Source: an uncultured Eubacteriales bacterium (GTDB taxonomy: Bacteria > Bacillota > Clostridia > Christensenellales > Aristaeellaceae). From it: DNA of 64,000 nucleotides. How positions within the stretch are numbered: position 1 is the first letter of the stretch; each line of letters begins with the position of its first letter. This document shows, in pieces, positions 1 to 7,960 of the stretch. The stretch lies in the NCBI GenBank assembly GCA_902764875.1, contig CACWXP010000015.1:1-64000 (forward strand). Direction: 5' to 3'. A model generated the notes under the pieces. It saw nothing but the letters and a program-made list of their open reading frames with translations, was not told the origin of the DNA and searched no databases. A program made the translations under genes and the position numbers.

Positions 1-1
1 G

Positions 2-562
2 ATCGGACGGACATACGACACGGGACGGCAAAGCACCAATCCGCAGCGGGTAAACATCGGGCTGCAGATTCGGAACGCTCCTACGCTGATGCTTCCGAAC
101 GAAAACTATGAGAAGTACTTTGGAAAGGACGGGGAGGAGAAAATGACGGCAAAAGAGAGAACGGCGGCGGAAAACTATGAGGCGACGAGCAACGATTTCT
201 GGATGCTGAGCTGTATGTTTGATCAGCTGTACTTTGAATTTCAGATTCAGGCGCATCGGAATCCACACTTTGTTGTGAATGCATACAAGATTCAGCGGAT
301 CAACAAGGTGCTGGACCCTTTGAAGCGGCTGATGGAGGGGAAACCCTACGGGGCTTTTCTGGAAATTCCGGAGGAGCCGCAGGAGGTTGTGGAAGAGGAA
401 TTACTGGTGACGACGGGGGTTGATCATGCGGACGGAGACTTCGAAGATCAGCCGGTTCGGGCCCGAAAGACGAAACTGGTCGGGCTGGATTACAGCGATG
501 TCGCATTGCTTTTGACGCAGTACAAGGGGGCAATGACCCGGTTCGCCGGGGAGTGCCTTTAA
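2..562 (+). CDS. Unknown protein, 5'-truncated by the window edge
   Basis: The reading frame is open from base 2 to a TAA at 560-562, with no stop before the first in-frame ATG (89), so the gene probably starts outside the window. The visible 186 residues begin IGRTYDTGRQSTNPQ and contain a mixed alpha/beta-looking central part, an acidic stretch (EEPQEVVEEELL) and a C-terminal segment LDYSDVALLLTQYKGAM. There is no signal peptide or membrane segment in the visible part. I do not recognise the family and assign no function. It is followed by 258 bp and the rpmH promoter, so it is not cotranscribed from that promoter. Coding status is supported by length, codon use like its neighbours and its open 5' end. 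Confidence 0.6.
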   Translation: MGRTYDTGRQSTNPQRVNIGLQIRNAPTLMLPNENYEKYFGKDGEEKMTAKERTAAENYEATSNDFWMLSCMFDQLYFEFQIQAHRNPHFVVNAYKIQRINKVLDPLKRLMEGKPYGAFLEIPEEPQEVVEEELLVTTGVDHADGDFEDQPVRARKTKLVGLDYSDVALLLTQYKGAMTRFAGECL

Positions 563-609
563 GGGCTAGCGGGGCCTGCGTCCTTTACGGCTGCAAAGTG
601 GTCCTAAAA

Positions 610-628
610 GAACCGTCCCTTTCGGTTC
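610..628 (-). repeat. Short inverted repeat with minus-strand T-run
   Basis: GAACCG (610-615) pairs with CGGTTC (623-628). Read on the minus strand the stem is followed by TTTT, so it has terminator form in that direction, although no minus-strand gene ends here. The rest of 563-715 shows nothing I can identify. Confidence 0.35.
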
Positions 629-715
629 ACTACTGTATGTTGGGGATGGGGGAGCGGGGGGGACACAAGAGTTCAAAACATTTCATTTTTCCTGCATTTT
701 CGCGAAGATTTTTTC

Positions 716-744
716 TTGACAAGGGGAGGGCGCTTCGATATACT
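716..744 (+). promoter_or_regulatory. Sigma-A promoter of rpmH
   Basis: A perfect TTGACA (716-721), a 17-bp spacer and TATACT (739-744) lie about 75 bp upstream of rpmH. A strong promoter is expected for a ribosomal protein gene. Confidence 0.85.
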
Positions 745-820
745 GTTAGGGCTGTTCTGTAAATCTTCGGGGCAGCAGGCCCCGTAAGTTTGAGACCACA
801 TGGATGAGGAGTGTTGACCG

Positions 821-955
821 ATGTTACGTACGTATCAGCCCAAAAAACGTCAGCGCAGCAAGGTGCACGGCTTCCGTGCCCGCATGGCGACCAAGAACGG
901 CCGCCGGGTTCTGGCTGCCCGCCGTCGCCGCGGCCGTAAAGAGCTGACGGTGTAA
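821..955 (+). CDS. rpmH: Ribosomal protein bL34
   Basis: This 44-residue, very basic protein starts [14 protein letters not shown] and ends GRKELTV, matching the whole length of bL34, a small protein of the large ribosomal subunit. The family signature for the arginine/lysine-rich body ([17 protein letters not shown]) is intact. The start has GAGGAG about 9 bases upstream. It is followed by a hairpin terminator and then rnpA, the conserved rpmH-rnpA-yidD-yidC-khpB order. dnaA, which often lies upstream of rpmH, is not present within the 0.8 kb visible. Confidence 0.97.
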   Translation: MLRTYQPKKRQRSKVHGFRARMATKNGRRVLAARRRRGRKELTV

Positions 956-991
956 TCCGCGCAAGCTGACTGAACTTTGAGTTGTGGATGA

Positions 992-1023
992 AGCCCGCCC
1001 GTTTTCCGAATGGGCGGGCTTTT
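992..1023 (+). terminator. Hairpin terminator after rpmH
   Basis: A 9-bp GC-only stem (AGCCCGCCC 992-1000, GGGCGGGCT 1012-1020) is followed by a short T-run. It lies between rpmH and rnpA, so it probably reduces readthrough and keeps rnpA expression well below rpmH. Confidence 0.8.
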
Positions 1024-1064
1024 CCGCTATAAACGGAGAATCCGCAAAAGCGGACGAAAGGAAA

Positions 1065-1424
1065 ATGGAAAGAAGCTACCGGCTGCAAAAGAACAGAGCG
1101 TTCCAGTATGTCTACCGGAAAGGACATTCTGCCGCCTGCCGTAACCTGGTTCTGCTCGCCGCCCCCGGGCGGGAGCTGAAGGTCGGCTTTTCCGTCAGCA
1201 AGAAAGTCGGCAACGCCGTGACCCGGAACAAGGTCAAGCGCCGCCTTCGGGAATGCTTTCGGCCCCATCTGGGGGACGTGAAAACCGGTCTGTACGTGGT
1301 CGTCGCCAGGCCTGCCGCCGCGGAGGCCGCCTTCCAGACGCTGCAGAAGGATTTAGCGTACCTGCTGAAAAAGCAGGGGGCGCTGAAGCATTCCGAAGTG
1401 CAGGAGGGGAACCGCGCCAGATGA
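1065..1424 (+). CDS. rnpA: Ribonuclease P protein component
   Basis: This 119-residue basic protein assists the catalytic RNase P RNA in cutting the 5' leader from pre-tRNAs. The family signature is visible as [10 protein letters not shown] near residues 55-64, preceded by [15 protein letters not shown]. The start at 1065 ([10 protein letters not shown]) is chosen because GAAAGGAAA lies just upstream; the frame extends further 5' but only through the rpmH terminator. Its stop overlaps the yidD start as ATGA, so the two are translationally coupled. Length is typical for the family. Confidence 0.95.
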   Translation: MERSYRLQKNRAFQYVYRKGHSAACRNLVLLAAPGRELKVGFSVSKKVGNAVTRNKVKRRLRECFRPHLGDVKTGLYVVVARPAAAEAAFQTLQKDLAYLLKKQGALKHSEVQEGNRAR

Positions 1425-1663
1425 AACGTATTCTTCTTTCCATGATCCGCTTTTACCGCCGGGAGCTGAGCCACCGCAAAAAGCATCCCACATGCCGGTA
1501 CATTCCCAGCTGCTCGGAATATGCCGTGGAAGCGATTGAGCGATACGGCGCTTTCAAGGGCGGGCGGCTGGCGGCGTGGCGTCTGCTGAGATGCAACCCA
1601 TTCAGCAAGGGCGGGTATGACCCGGTGCCGGAGGATCCGAACACTACATTAAGGAGGGAATAA
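1421..1663 (+). CDS. yidD: Membrane protein insertion efficiency factor YidD
   Basis: This 80-residue protein has the compact YidD family signature: [15 protein letters not shown] in the first half, followed by [14 protein letters not shown]. YidD is a small membrane-associated protein that helps YidC-dependent insertion. It starts at the ATGA overlap with rnpA and ends 8 bp before yidC, so the three are one transcription unit. Frames extending upstream within rnpA are not needed, since the family begins at [14 protein letters not shown]. Confidence 0.93.
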   Translation: MKRILLSMIRFYRRELSHRKKHPTCRYIPSCSEYAVEAIERYGAFKGGRLAAWRLLRCNPFSKGGYDPVPEDPNTTLRRE

Positions 1664-1670
1664 AACCGGA

Positions 1671-2753
1671 ATGTTTCAATGGATTAACGACGGATTGTTT
1701 GCGGTTCTGAGCTGGATTCAGAGCTGGGCAGGATCATGGGCGATTGCCATCATCATCTTCACGATCATGGTCCGCACGGCGCTGACCCCCCTCGACATCA
1801 AGAGCCGCGCCAGCATGCGGAAGACCCAGAAGCTGCAGCCCCAGCTGGCGGCGCTGCAGAAAAAGTATGCCAACGACAAGGAAAAACTGAACGCGAAGAC
1901 GGCCGAACTATACAAGAAGGCCCAGGTGAACCCGCTGAGCAGCTGCCTGCCGCTGCTGCTGACATGGCCGATCCTGATCGCCGTTTTCGGCGCGATGCGC
2001 ACGGTGGCCAACAAGGAACTGCTGCAGCAGGTGGGCCAGATTCTGAGCGGACAGGAACCGGCGCTGGAAAACTTCCTTTGGATCAAGAACCTTTGGATGC
2101 CGGACAATCCCTTCTACGCGGCACTGCCGGACGCCAACATGCTGCGGATGGTTTCCGCCAACGAATGGACGGACTGGCTGAACAAATTCGGAGGAACGCT
2201 GCCGGCGCCGCTGCAGAGCTTCTCCGCGGAGTGGTTTAACGGCCTGAGCGCGGACGTTCTGAAGAACATTCCCGAAGCGTTGCGCGAATCGCTGATCAGC
2301 GGCGGACTGACGGCCTCCTGCTTCGAGGGCAGCAACCTTCAGGGGACGGTTTTGGTGATCGTTGAAAAGCTGAAGGAAATTGAATACTATGCCCGGGGCA
2401 TCGCAAACATTCCCGGATACACGATTCCCCTGGTGAACTGGACCGTGAAGAGCATGTACAACGGCCTGCTGCTGCTGCCGATCCTTTCCGGCGTGAGCCA
2501 GATCGCGATGACGAAGCTGATGGGCACGGGCACGCCCCAGCCGGCGGAAGGGCAGCCGAACACAGGCAAATTCATGCAGTGGTTCTTCCCGCTGTTCTCC
2601 GTGTGGATCTGTATCGGATACAGCTCGGCTTTCGCCCTTTACTGGGTGGCGGGCAACCTTGTGAGCATGGGACAGACCTATGCGATCAACAAATACCTTG
2701 ACAGGAAAGAACAAATGGCCGCCCCGGTGGCCGGAGAGGGCAGTGTGAAATAA
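1671..2753 (+). CDS. yidC: Membrane protein insertase YidC/OxaI family
   Basis: This 360-residue polytopic protein inserts and folds membrane proteins, alone or with SecYEG. The first membrane segment is followed by the conserved region IIIFTIMVRTALTPLDIKSRASMRKTQ and a charged coiled segment (QKKYANDKEKLNAKT), then the PLSSCLPLLLTWPILIAVFGAM helix. The C-terminal pair of helices (around residues 265-340) includes MQWFFPLFSVWICIGYSSAF. There is no lipobox cysteine at the N-terminus, unlike many Bacillus SpoIIIJ/YidC proteins. A roughly 100-residue insert between helices 2 and 3 is longer than in Bacillus. GGAGGG precedes the start and khpB follows after 1 bp. Confidence 0.95.
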   Translation: MFQWINDGLFAVLSWIQSWAGSWAIAIIIFTIMVRTALTPLDIKSRASMRKTQKLQPQLAALQKKYANDKEKLNAKTAELYKKAQVNPLSSCLPLLLTWPILIAVFGAMRTVANKELLQQVGQILSGQEPALENFLWIKNLWMPDNPFYAALPDANMLRMVSANEWTDWLNKFGGTLPAPLQSFSAEWFNGLSADVLKNIPEALRESLISGGLTASCFEGSNLQGTVLVIVEKLKEIEYYARGIANIPGYTIPLVNWTVKSMYNGLLLLPILSGVSQIAMTKLMGTGTPQPAEGQPNTGKFMQWFFPLFSVWICIGYSSAFALYWVAGNLVSMGQTYAINKYLDRKEQMAAPVAGEGSVK

Positions 2754-2754
2754 A

Positions 2755-3666
2755 ATGAGACAGTACGAAGCTACCGCCAAGACGAAGGAAGAGGCCATCG
2801 AGATCGGCCTGCAGGAACTTGGCGTTTCAATCGGCGACGTTGACGTGCTGGTTGTGGAAGAGGGCAGCAAGGGCCTGTTCGGCCTGTTTGGCTCCCGGCC
2901 GGTGAAGGTGCGCCTGACGGTGAAGGAAACGGAAGAGGATCCGCTGGGCAACCTGCTGGATGATAAGCCCGCGAAGAAGGCGGAGAAGAAGACCGAAAAA
3001 CCCGCCGAGAAGAAGACGGAAAAGAAGCCGGCCGTGAAGGCGGAAGAGAAGAAGCCCGCCGAGAAACCGGCCGAGAAGCCCGCTGAAAAGAAGCCTGTCG
3101 AGAAGAAGGCGGAGAAAGCGGAAGCGGCTTCCGAGGAAAAGGAAGAGCGGACGGAAATCCGGACGCTGGAGAAGCCGGAAGTGACCATGATTCCCGCGGA
3201 TCAGCTGGATCCGGAAAGCCCCGCCGGCGAGGCGAAGGCATTCCTCGGCGAACTGACGAGGCTGATGGGCGTGGACGTGACGATCGACATGGGCACGGAC
3301 GCGGAAGGCAACGTTTACGGATTCATCGAGGGCGACACGCTGGGCATCCTGATCGGACGCCGGGGCGAGACGCTGGACGCGGTTCAGTACCTGACGAGCC
3401 TGAAGGTGAACCGGGGCCGGGAGAACTACACCCGGGTTACGCTGGACACCGAAAACTATCGGGCGAAGCGGGAAGACACCCTGATCCGCCTGGCCAATCG
3501 GATGGCCAACCGGGCAGTGCGCACGGGCCGGAAGGTGAGCCTGGAGCCGATGAACCCCTACGAGCGCCGGATTATCCATTTCGCGCTGCAGCAGAATGAG
3601 AACGTGACCACCCATTCCGAGGGCGACGAACCCAACCGGCATGTGGTGATTACACCGAAGAAGTGA
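2755..3666 (+). CDS. khpB: RNA-binding protein KhpB (Jag/EloR)
   Basis: This 303-residue cytoplasmic RNA-binding protein affects cell elongation in Firmicutes. Three parts are visible: a Jag_N domain (about 1-55, ATAKTKEEAIEIGLQELG, with KGLFGLFGSRP), a low-complexity Lys/Pro/Ala/Glu linker (about 70-130), and C-terminal KH plus R3H domains. The KH GxxG loop is GRRGETLDAVQYL; the R3H region contains NPYERRIIHFALQ. The linker is made of KPAEK-type repeats and is much longer than in many homologues. It starts 1 bp after the yidC stop, consistent with cotranscription. Confidence 0.95.
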   Translation: MRQYEATAKTKEEAIEIGLQELGVSIGDVDVLVVEEGSKGLFGLFGSRPVKVRLTVKETEEDPLGNLLDDKPAKKAEKKTEKPAEKKTEKKPAVKAEEKKPAEKPAEKPAEKKPVEKKAEKAEAASEEKEERTEIRTLEKPEVTMIPADQLDPESPAGEAKAFLGELTRLMGVDVTIDMGTDAEGNVYGFIEGDTLGILIGRRGETLDAVQYLTSLKVNRGRENYTRVTLDTENYRAKREDTLIRLANRMANRAVRTGRKVSLEPMNPYERRIIHFALQQNENVTTHSEGDEPNRHVVITPKK

Positions 3667-3668
3667 TG

Positions 3669-3696
3669 AGTGGATAGTGGGTAGTGGATAGTGGAT
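3669..3696 (+). repeat. Heptamer tandem repeat (AGTGGAT x4)
   Basis: Four 7-bp units (AGTGGAT, AGTGGGT, AGTGGAT, AGTGGAT) begin 3 bp after the khpB stop codon and run into AGGGTTTGAGG. A degenerate copy of the same pattern follows the stop of the gene ending at 8692. Confidence 0.75.
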
Positions 3697-3747
3697 AGGG
3701 TTTGAGGTTTTTGGACCCAGATTATTACGAGAGAAGGTAACTGAGAT

Positions 3748-5031
3748 ATGCTGGATATCAACCTGCTCCGGAACGACCCGGAGAAAGTCCGGGAGAATAT
3801 CCGGAAAAAGTTTCAGGAAGAAAAGCTGCCCATGGTGGACGAAGTGATCGCCATGGACCGGGCCTACCGGGACGCCCAGCAGCAGGCGGACGGACTGCGG
3901 AACAAGCGGAAGACCCTGTCGAAACAGATCGGCGGGCTGCTGGCCCAGGGCAAGAAGAAAGAGGCCGAAGCGGTGAAAGCCGAGGTGGCCGCGGCCGCGG
4001 AAGCGCTTTCCGAACTGGAAGTAAAGGAAGAGGAACTGAAAGCCGAGATCCGCAAGCGGATGCTGGTGATTCCGAACATCATTGACGACTCCGTTCCGAT
4101 CGGAAAGGACGACAGCGAGAACGTCGAAATCGAACGGTTCGGCGAGCCCGCGGTGCCGGAATGGGAGATTCCCTACCACGTGGACATCATGGAGAAGCTG
4201 CACGGCATCGAGCTGGATCCCGCCCGGGAAACCAGCGGCAACGGCTTCTACTATCTGACGGGCGACATTGCCCGGCTGCACAGCGCCATATTGAGCTATG
4301 CGCGGGACTTCATGATCGACCGGGGATTCACGTATGTGATTCCGCCGTTCATGATCCACGGAAACGTGGTGAGCGGCGTGATGAGCTTCGCCGAGATGGA
4401 AAACATGATGTACAAAATCGAAGGCGAGGATCTTTACCTGATCGGTACGTCGGAGCATTCGATGATCGGCAAGTTCATCAACACGATCCTGAACGAGGAC
4501 GAGCTGCCGAAGACGCTGACGAGCTACAGCCCGTGCTTCCGCAAGGAAGTCGGCGCTCACGGCATCGAGGAGCGCGGCGTTTACCGCATTCACCAGTTTG
4601 AGAAGCAGGAAATGATCGTGATCTGCAAGCCGGAGGATTCTCCGATGTGGTTTGACAAACTTTGGCAGAACACGGTGGACTTCTTCCGGACGCTGGACAT
4701 CCCGGTGCGGACGCTGGAATGCTGCAGCGGAGACCTGGCGGACCTGAAGGTGAAGAGCCTTGACGTGGAAGCCTGGTCGCCCCGGCAGAAGAAGTACTTC
4801 GAAGTGGGCAGCTGCTCGAACCTGGGCGACGCTCAGGCCCGGCGGCTGCAGATCCGCGTGAAGGACAGCAAGGGCAACAAATATCTGGCCCACACGCTGA
4901 ACAACACCTGCGTGGCGCCACCCCGGATGCTGATTGCGTTCCTGGAGAACAACCTGCGGGAAGACGGCAGCGTTGCGATTCCGGAACCGCTGCGCATGTA
5001 CATGGGCGGGAAGAGCGAGATTCGCGCCTGA
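3748..5031 (+). CDS. serS: Seryl-tRNA synthetase
   Basis: This 427-residue class II synthetase charges tRNA-Ser with serine. The N-terminal long antiparallel coiled coil (about residues 25-110, LRNKRKTLSKQIGGLLAQGKK) binds the tRNA long variable arm. The catalytic core follows, with TSEHSM, class II motif 2 (FRKEVGAHGIEERGVYRIHQF) and a motif 3 region. Motif 3 reads NNTCVAPPRMLIAFLENN, where many bacterial enzymes have a Gly-rich NGSG-type sequence; the class-defining arginine is kept. An 81-bp gap with heptamer repeats separates it from khpB; I see no T-box leader. GAGAAGG precedes the ATG. Confidence 0.95.
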   Translation: MLDINLLRNDPEKVRENIRKKFQEEKLPMVDEVIAMDRAYRDAQQQADGLRNKRKTLSKQIGGLLAQGKKKEAEAVKAEVAAAAEALSELEVKEEELKAEIRKRMLVIPNIIDDSVPIGKDDSENVEIERFGEPAVPEWEIPYHVDIMEKLHGIELDPARETSGNGFYYLTGDIARLHSAILSYARDFMIDRGFTYVIPPFMIHGNVVSGVMSFAEMENMMYKIEGEDLYLIGTSEHSMIGKFINTILNEDELPKTLTSYSPCFRKEVGAHGIEERGVYRIHQFEKQEMIVICKPEDSPMWFDKLWQNTVDFFRTLDIPVRTLECCSGDLADLKVKSLDVEAWSPRQKKYFEVGSCSNLGDAQARRLQIRVKDSKGNKYLAHTLNNTCVAPPRMLIAFLENNLREDGSVAIPEPLRMYMGGKSEIRA

Positions 5032-5083
5032 CGGGCGAATCCCGGGGTTTTGGACTTTCTGTGTTCTTTCCGGGTTGGCCGCA

Positions 5084-5111
5084 TTGACTTTGCTCAATGT
5101 CGGGTGATAAT
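5084..5111 (+). promoter_or_regulatory. Probable promoter of the aconitase gene
   Basis: TTGACT (5084-5089), 16-bp spacer and GATAAT (5106-5111), with a TG just upstream of the -10. It would start transcription near 5118, just before the hairpin at 5131-5153. Confidence 0.6.
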
Positions 5112-5130
5112 AGAATAAGAACAACTGAGA

Positions 5131-5160
5131 ACGGTCACCGGATGCGTGACCGTCCTTTTT
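5131..5160 (+). terminator. Intrinsic terminator: serS end or aconitase leader attenuator
   Basis: A perfect 8-bp stem (ACGGTCAC 5131-5138, GTGACCGT 5146-5153) with a 7-base loop is followed by CC and five Ts. It ends serS transcripts, but it also lies between the probable aconitase promoter and its ribosome binding site, so it could attenuate that gene. Confidence 0.8.
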
Positions 5161-5176
5161 ACCGGAGGGATGCAGC

Positions 5177-7105
5177 ATGAACCTGACACAGAAAATTCTG
5201 GCCGACCATCTGATCAGCGGGGAACTGACGCCCGGAGAGGAAATTTCCATCCGGATTGACCAGACCCTGACCCAGGACAGCACCGGCACGATGGCGTATC
5301 TTCAGTTTGAAGCCATGGGGATCGGCCGGGTGAAGACCCGCAGGAGCGTGGCCTACATCGACCACAACACGCTGCAGACCGGTTTTGAAAACGCGGACGA
5401 CCACCAGTACATCCAGAGCGTTGCGAAGAAGCACGGGATCTGGTGCTCGAAGCCCGGGAACGGGATCTGCCACCAGGTGCAGCTGGAGCGCTTCGGCGTT
5501 CCGGGGATGACCCTGCTCGGCAGCGACAGCCACACGCCCACTGGCGGCGGCATCGGCATGCTGGCCATCGGCGCCGGCGGCCTGGACGTGGCGGTGGCCA
5601 TGGGCGGAGGGGCTTACTACCTGACCTGCCCGAAGGTCGTGGGCGTGAAGCTGACGGGGAAACTGCCCTACGCCGTGGCGGCGAAGGACATTATTCTCGA
5701 AGTGCTGCGGCGGCTGAGCGTCAAGGGCGGCACGGGCAAGGTGATGGAATACATCGGCGAGGGCGTAAAGAGCCTGACGGTGCCGGAGCGGGCGACCATT
5801 GCGAACATGGGCGCGGAGCTTGGCGCGACGACTTCTGTTTTCCCCAGCGACGAAGTGACCCGGGCTTTCCTGAAGGCCCAGGGCCGGGAGCAGGACTTCC
5901 GGGAACTGAGCGCCGACGCGGACGCGGCATACGACGAAATGATCGAAATTCAGCTGGACGAGCTGGTGCCGCTGGTGGCGCGGCCACACCTGCCGGACAA
6001 CGTGGAAACGGTTGAAAAGGTCGGGCCGATCAAGGTAGACCAGGTTTTCATCGGCAGCTGCACCAACAGCAGCTATCAGGACATGATGCGGGTGGCGCGG
6101 ATTCTGAAGGGCAAGACCGTGCATCCGGACGTGAGCCTGGTGATCGGGCCGGGAAGCAAGCAGGTGCTGACCATGCTGGCGAAAAACGGCGCGCTGGCGG
6201 ACATGCTGAACGCAGGCGCGCGGATTCTCGAATGCGCATGCGGCCCGTGCATCGGCATGGGGCAGAGCCCGAAGACGAACGCGGTTTCCGTTCGCACGAA
6301 CAACCGGAATTTCTATGCCCGCAGCGGGACCGCATCCGCGGGGATTTATCTGACGAGCTGTGAAACGGCGGCAGTGACGGCGATCGCCGGCGTGCTGACG
6401 GATCCGCGGGGACTGGACATCGACCTGACGGTGGAGATGCCGGCGAGCTTCGACGTGAACGACAACCTTGTGATTCCGCCGGCGGCGGAAGGCGCGGAGG
6501 ACACGGTCGAAGTGGTTCGGGGACCGAACATCAAGCCCTTCCCGCTGGGACACGACCTGGAAGACACGGTTTGCGGCAAAGTGCTGCTGAAGATGGAGGA
6601 CAACATCACCACGGACCACATCATGCCCAGCAACGCGAAGCTGCTGCCCTACCGCAGCAACATTCCGCACCTGAGCGATTTCTGCCTGACGCCGGTGGAC
6701 GAGACCTTCCCGGCACGGGCCAAGGCGGAAAAAGGCGGGATGCTGGTGGCCGGGAGCAACTACGGCCAGGGCTCCAGCCGGGAGCACGCGGCGCTGGTGC
6801 CGCTGTATCTTGGGATCCGCGCGGTGGCGGCGAAGAGCTTTGCACGGATTCATCAGGCGAACCTGATCAACAACGGGATTCTGCCGCTGACGTTTGCGGA
6901 CGAAAGCGACTACGACCGGATTGACCAGATGGACGAACTGAGCCTGCCGGGCGTGCGGGAGGCCGTTGCCGCGGGGAAGGACGAACTGGAACTGCGCAAC
7001 GAAACAAAGAAGGAAAGCTACAGGGTGCTGCTGCCTTTGACGGAACGCCAGCGGGGAATGATCCTTTCCGGCGGACTGATCAATTATATCCGCACCCGGG
7101 GATAA
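5177..7105 (+). CDS. Aconitate hydratase (short bacterial type)
   Basis: This 642-residue protein should interconvert citrate and isocitrate through cis-aconitate using a [4Fe-4S] cluster. Cluster ligands are visible: C295 in GSCTNSSYQD and C355/C358 in ACGPCIGMG. The N-terminal domains carry SDSHTPTGGGIGMLAIGAGG; the C-terminal swivel domain holds NYGQGSSREHAALVP. The length is nearer to the 640-residue aconitase subgroup (archaeal/Aquifex-like) than to 900-residue AcnA or AcnB, and both large and small domains are fused, unlike isopropylmalate isomerase. GGAGGG lies 8 bases before the ATG. It stands alone among unrelated genes; a membrane protein follows after 19 bp. Confidence 0.92.
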   Translation: MNLTQKILADHLISGELTPGEEISIRIDQTLTQDSTGTMAYLQFEAMGIGRVKTRRSVAYIDHNTLQTGFENADDHQYIQSVAKKHGIWCSKPGNGICHQVQLERFGVPGMTLLGSDSHTPTGGGIGMLAIGAGGLDVAVAMGGGAYYLTCPKVVGVKLTGKLPYAVAAKDIILEVLRRLSVKGGTGKVMEYIGEGVKSLTVPERATIANMGAELGATTSVFPSDEVTRAFLKAQGREQDFRELSADADAAYDEMIEIQLDELVPLVARPHLPDNVETVEKVGPIKVDQVFIGSCTNSSYQDMMRVARILKGKTVHPDVSLVIGPGSKQVLTMLAKNGALADMLNAGARILECACGPCIGMGQSPKTNAVSVRTNNRNFYARSGTASAGIYLTSCETAAVTAIAGVLTDPRGLDIDLTVEMPASFDVNDNLVIPPAAEGAEDTVEVVRGPNIKPFPLGHDLEDTVCGKVLLKMEDNITTDHIMPSNAKLLPYRSNIPHLSDFCLTPVDETFPARAKAEKGGMLVAGSNYGQGSSREHAALVPLYLGIRAVAAKSFARIHQANLINNGILPLTFADESDYDRIDQMDELSLPGVREAVAAGKDELELRNETKKESYRVLLPLTERQRGMILSGGLINYIRTRG

Positions 7106-7124
7106 CAGGGATTTTGGAGGACGA

Positions 7125-7946
7125 ATGAAGATTTCTCAGGCATTCCGGACGGCATACCGGACGGTTTCGGAGCAGAAGACGGAAGCGCTGAAGTTTCTGA
7201 CGGTTGAGATTGCTTTGACGGGGATCTGCCTCTCTCCGCTGCTGTTTCTGACGGAAAAGGGATGGCTGCAATACCTGGCGGCGCTTTGCGCGCCGCTGTG
7301 GCTGCTGGTGAAGATTCCGGCACGGCTGAACGCCGCGGCCGCCATGCAGGACAGCCTGGGAGAGGGAAAGCTTTTCTCGCTGCGGCTGGCGGATCCCGGG
7401 AACTACGGAAGGAAAATCGGGTATGCTTTTTCGCGGCTGGGGCTGCTGATCCTTTGGTCGCTGCCGCTGATCGGGGCGCTGATTTTCGCCTGGGACAAAT
7501 ATTCCGGGGACACGGACGGCCTGACCGTGATGAACATGATTTATGAATTCGGCGGGCAGGACATGAAAACCGGCGTGATCAGACTGCTGCTGATTCTGGC
7601 CGGGCTGCTGATCCTGGCGGCGCTGGGCGCGGGGTTCCACAGCGGAGACCGGCACGCCTTTGTGCTGGAGGATAAGGAACTCCTGAAAGGGAAACGGCTG
7701 AAGGTGCTGCTTTGCCGGATCTGCAGCGTGGGTTTCCTGCTGCCGCTGATCATTGCGGGCGTTGCCGCGGCGATGCGCTATGTGCCGCTGCTGGACAACG
7801 TGAGCGGGGTTGTTTCGGGGGACGTGGCGAAGCCGGATACCAAGGTAACGCTGATCATCCTCGGAATCGGCGGGGTGCTGACGCTGCCCCTGCTGCCGAT
7901 CCGGTCGATGGTGACGGCGGCTTATGTGCGGGGACTGCGATCCTGA
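7125..7946 (+). CDS. Polytopic membrane protein, unknown function
   Basis: This 273-residue protein starts MKISQAFRTAYRTVSEQ and has about six hydrophobic helices (roughly residues 28-48, 50-65, 103-125, 150-172, 202-222 and 240-262). Charged segments between them (LEDKELLKGKRLKVLL) look like cytoplasmic loops. There are no catalytic or transport motifs I recognise. The gene lies 19 bp after the aconitase with TTTTGGAGG before the start and 14 bp before the pseudouridine synthase, so it is probably in the same transcript. The function is unknown. Confidence 0.8.
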   Translation: MKISQAFRTAYRTVSEQKTEALKFLTVEIALTGICLSPLLFLTEKGWLQYLAALCAPLWLLVKIPARLNAAAAMQDSLGEGKLFSLRLADPGNYGRKIGYAFSRLGLLILWSLPLIGALIFAWDKYSGDTDGLTVMNMIYEFGGQDMKTGVIRLLLILAGLLILAALGAGFHSGDRHAFVLEDKELLKGKRLKVLLCRICSVGFLLPLIIAGVAAAMRYVPLLDNVSGVVSGDVAKPDTKVTLIILGIGGVLTLPLLPIRSMVTAAYVRGLRS

Positions 7947-7960
7947 GGATTTAGGGTTTT

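Noticed and set aside
956..1064. TGTGGATGA near 983 as part of oriC
   Set aside because: It is a single imperfect DnaA box; no cluster of boxes or AT-rich unwinding region.
2960..3150. Repetitive DNA in khpB as a repeat array
   Set aside because: It is explained by the Lys/Pro/Ala/Glu-rich linker of the protein; repeats are in frame and imperfect.
3667..3747. T-box leader before serS
   Set aside because: Only 81 bp and no T-box sequence (TGGNACCGCG-like) or terminator.
2827..5289. A long minus-strand frame over khpB and serS
   Set aside because: Antisense shadow of two well-recognised genes, with skewed composition and no family match.
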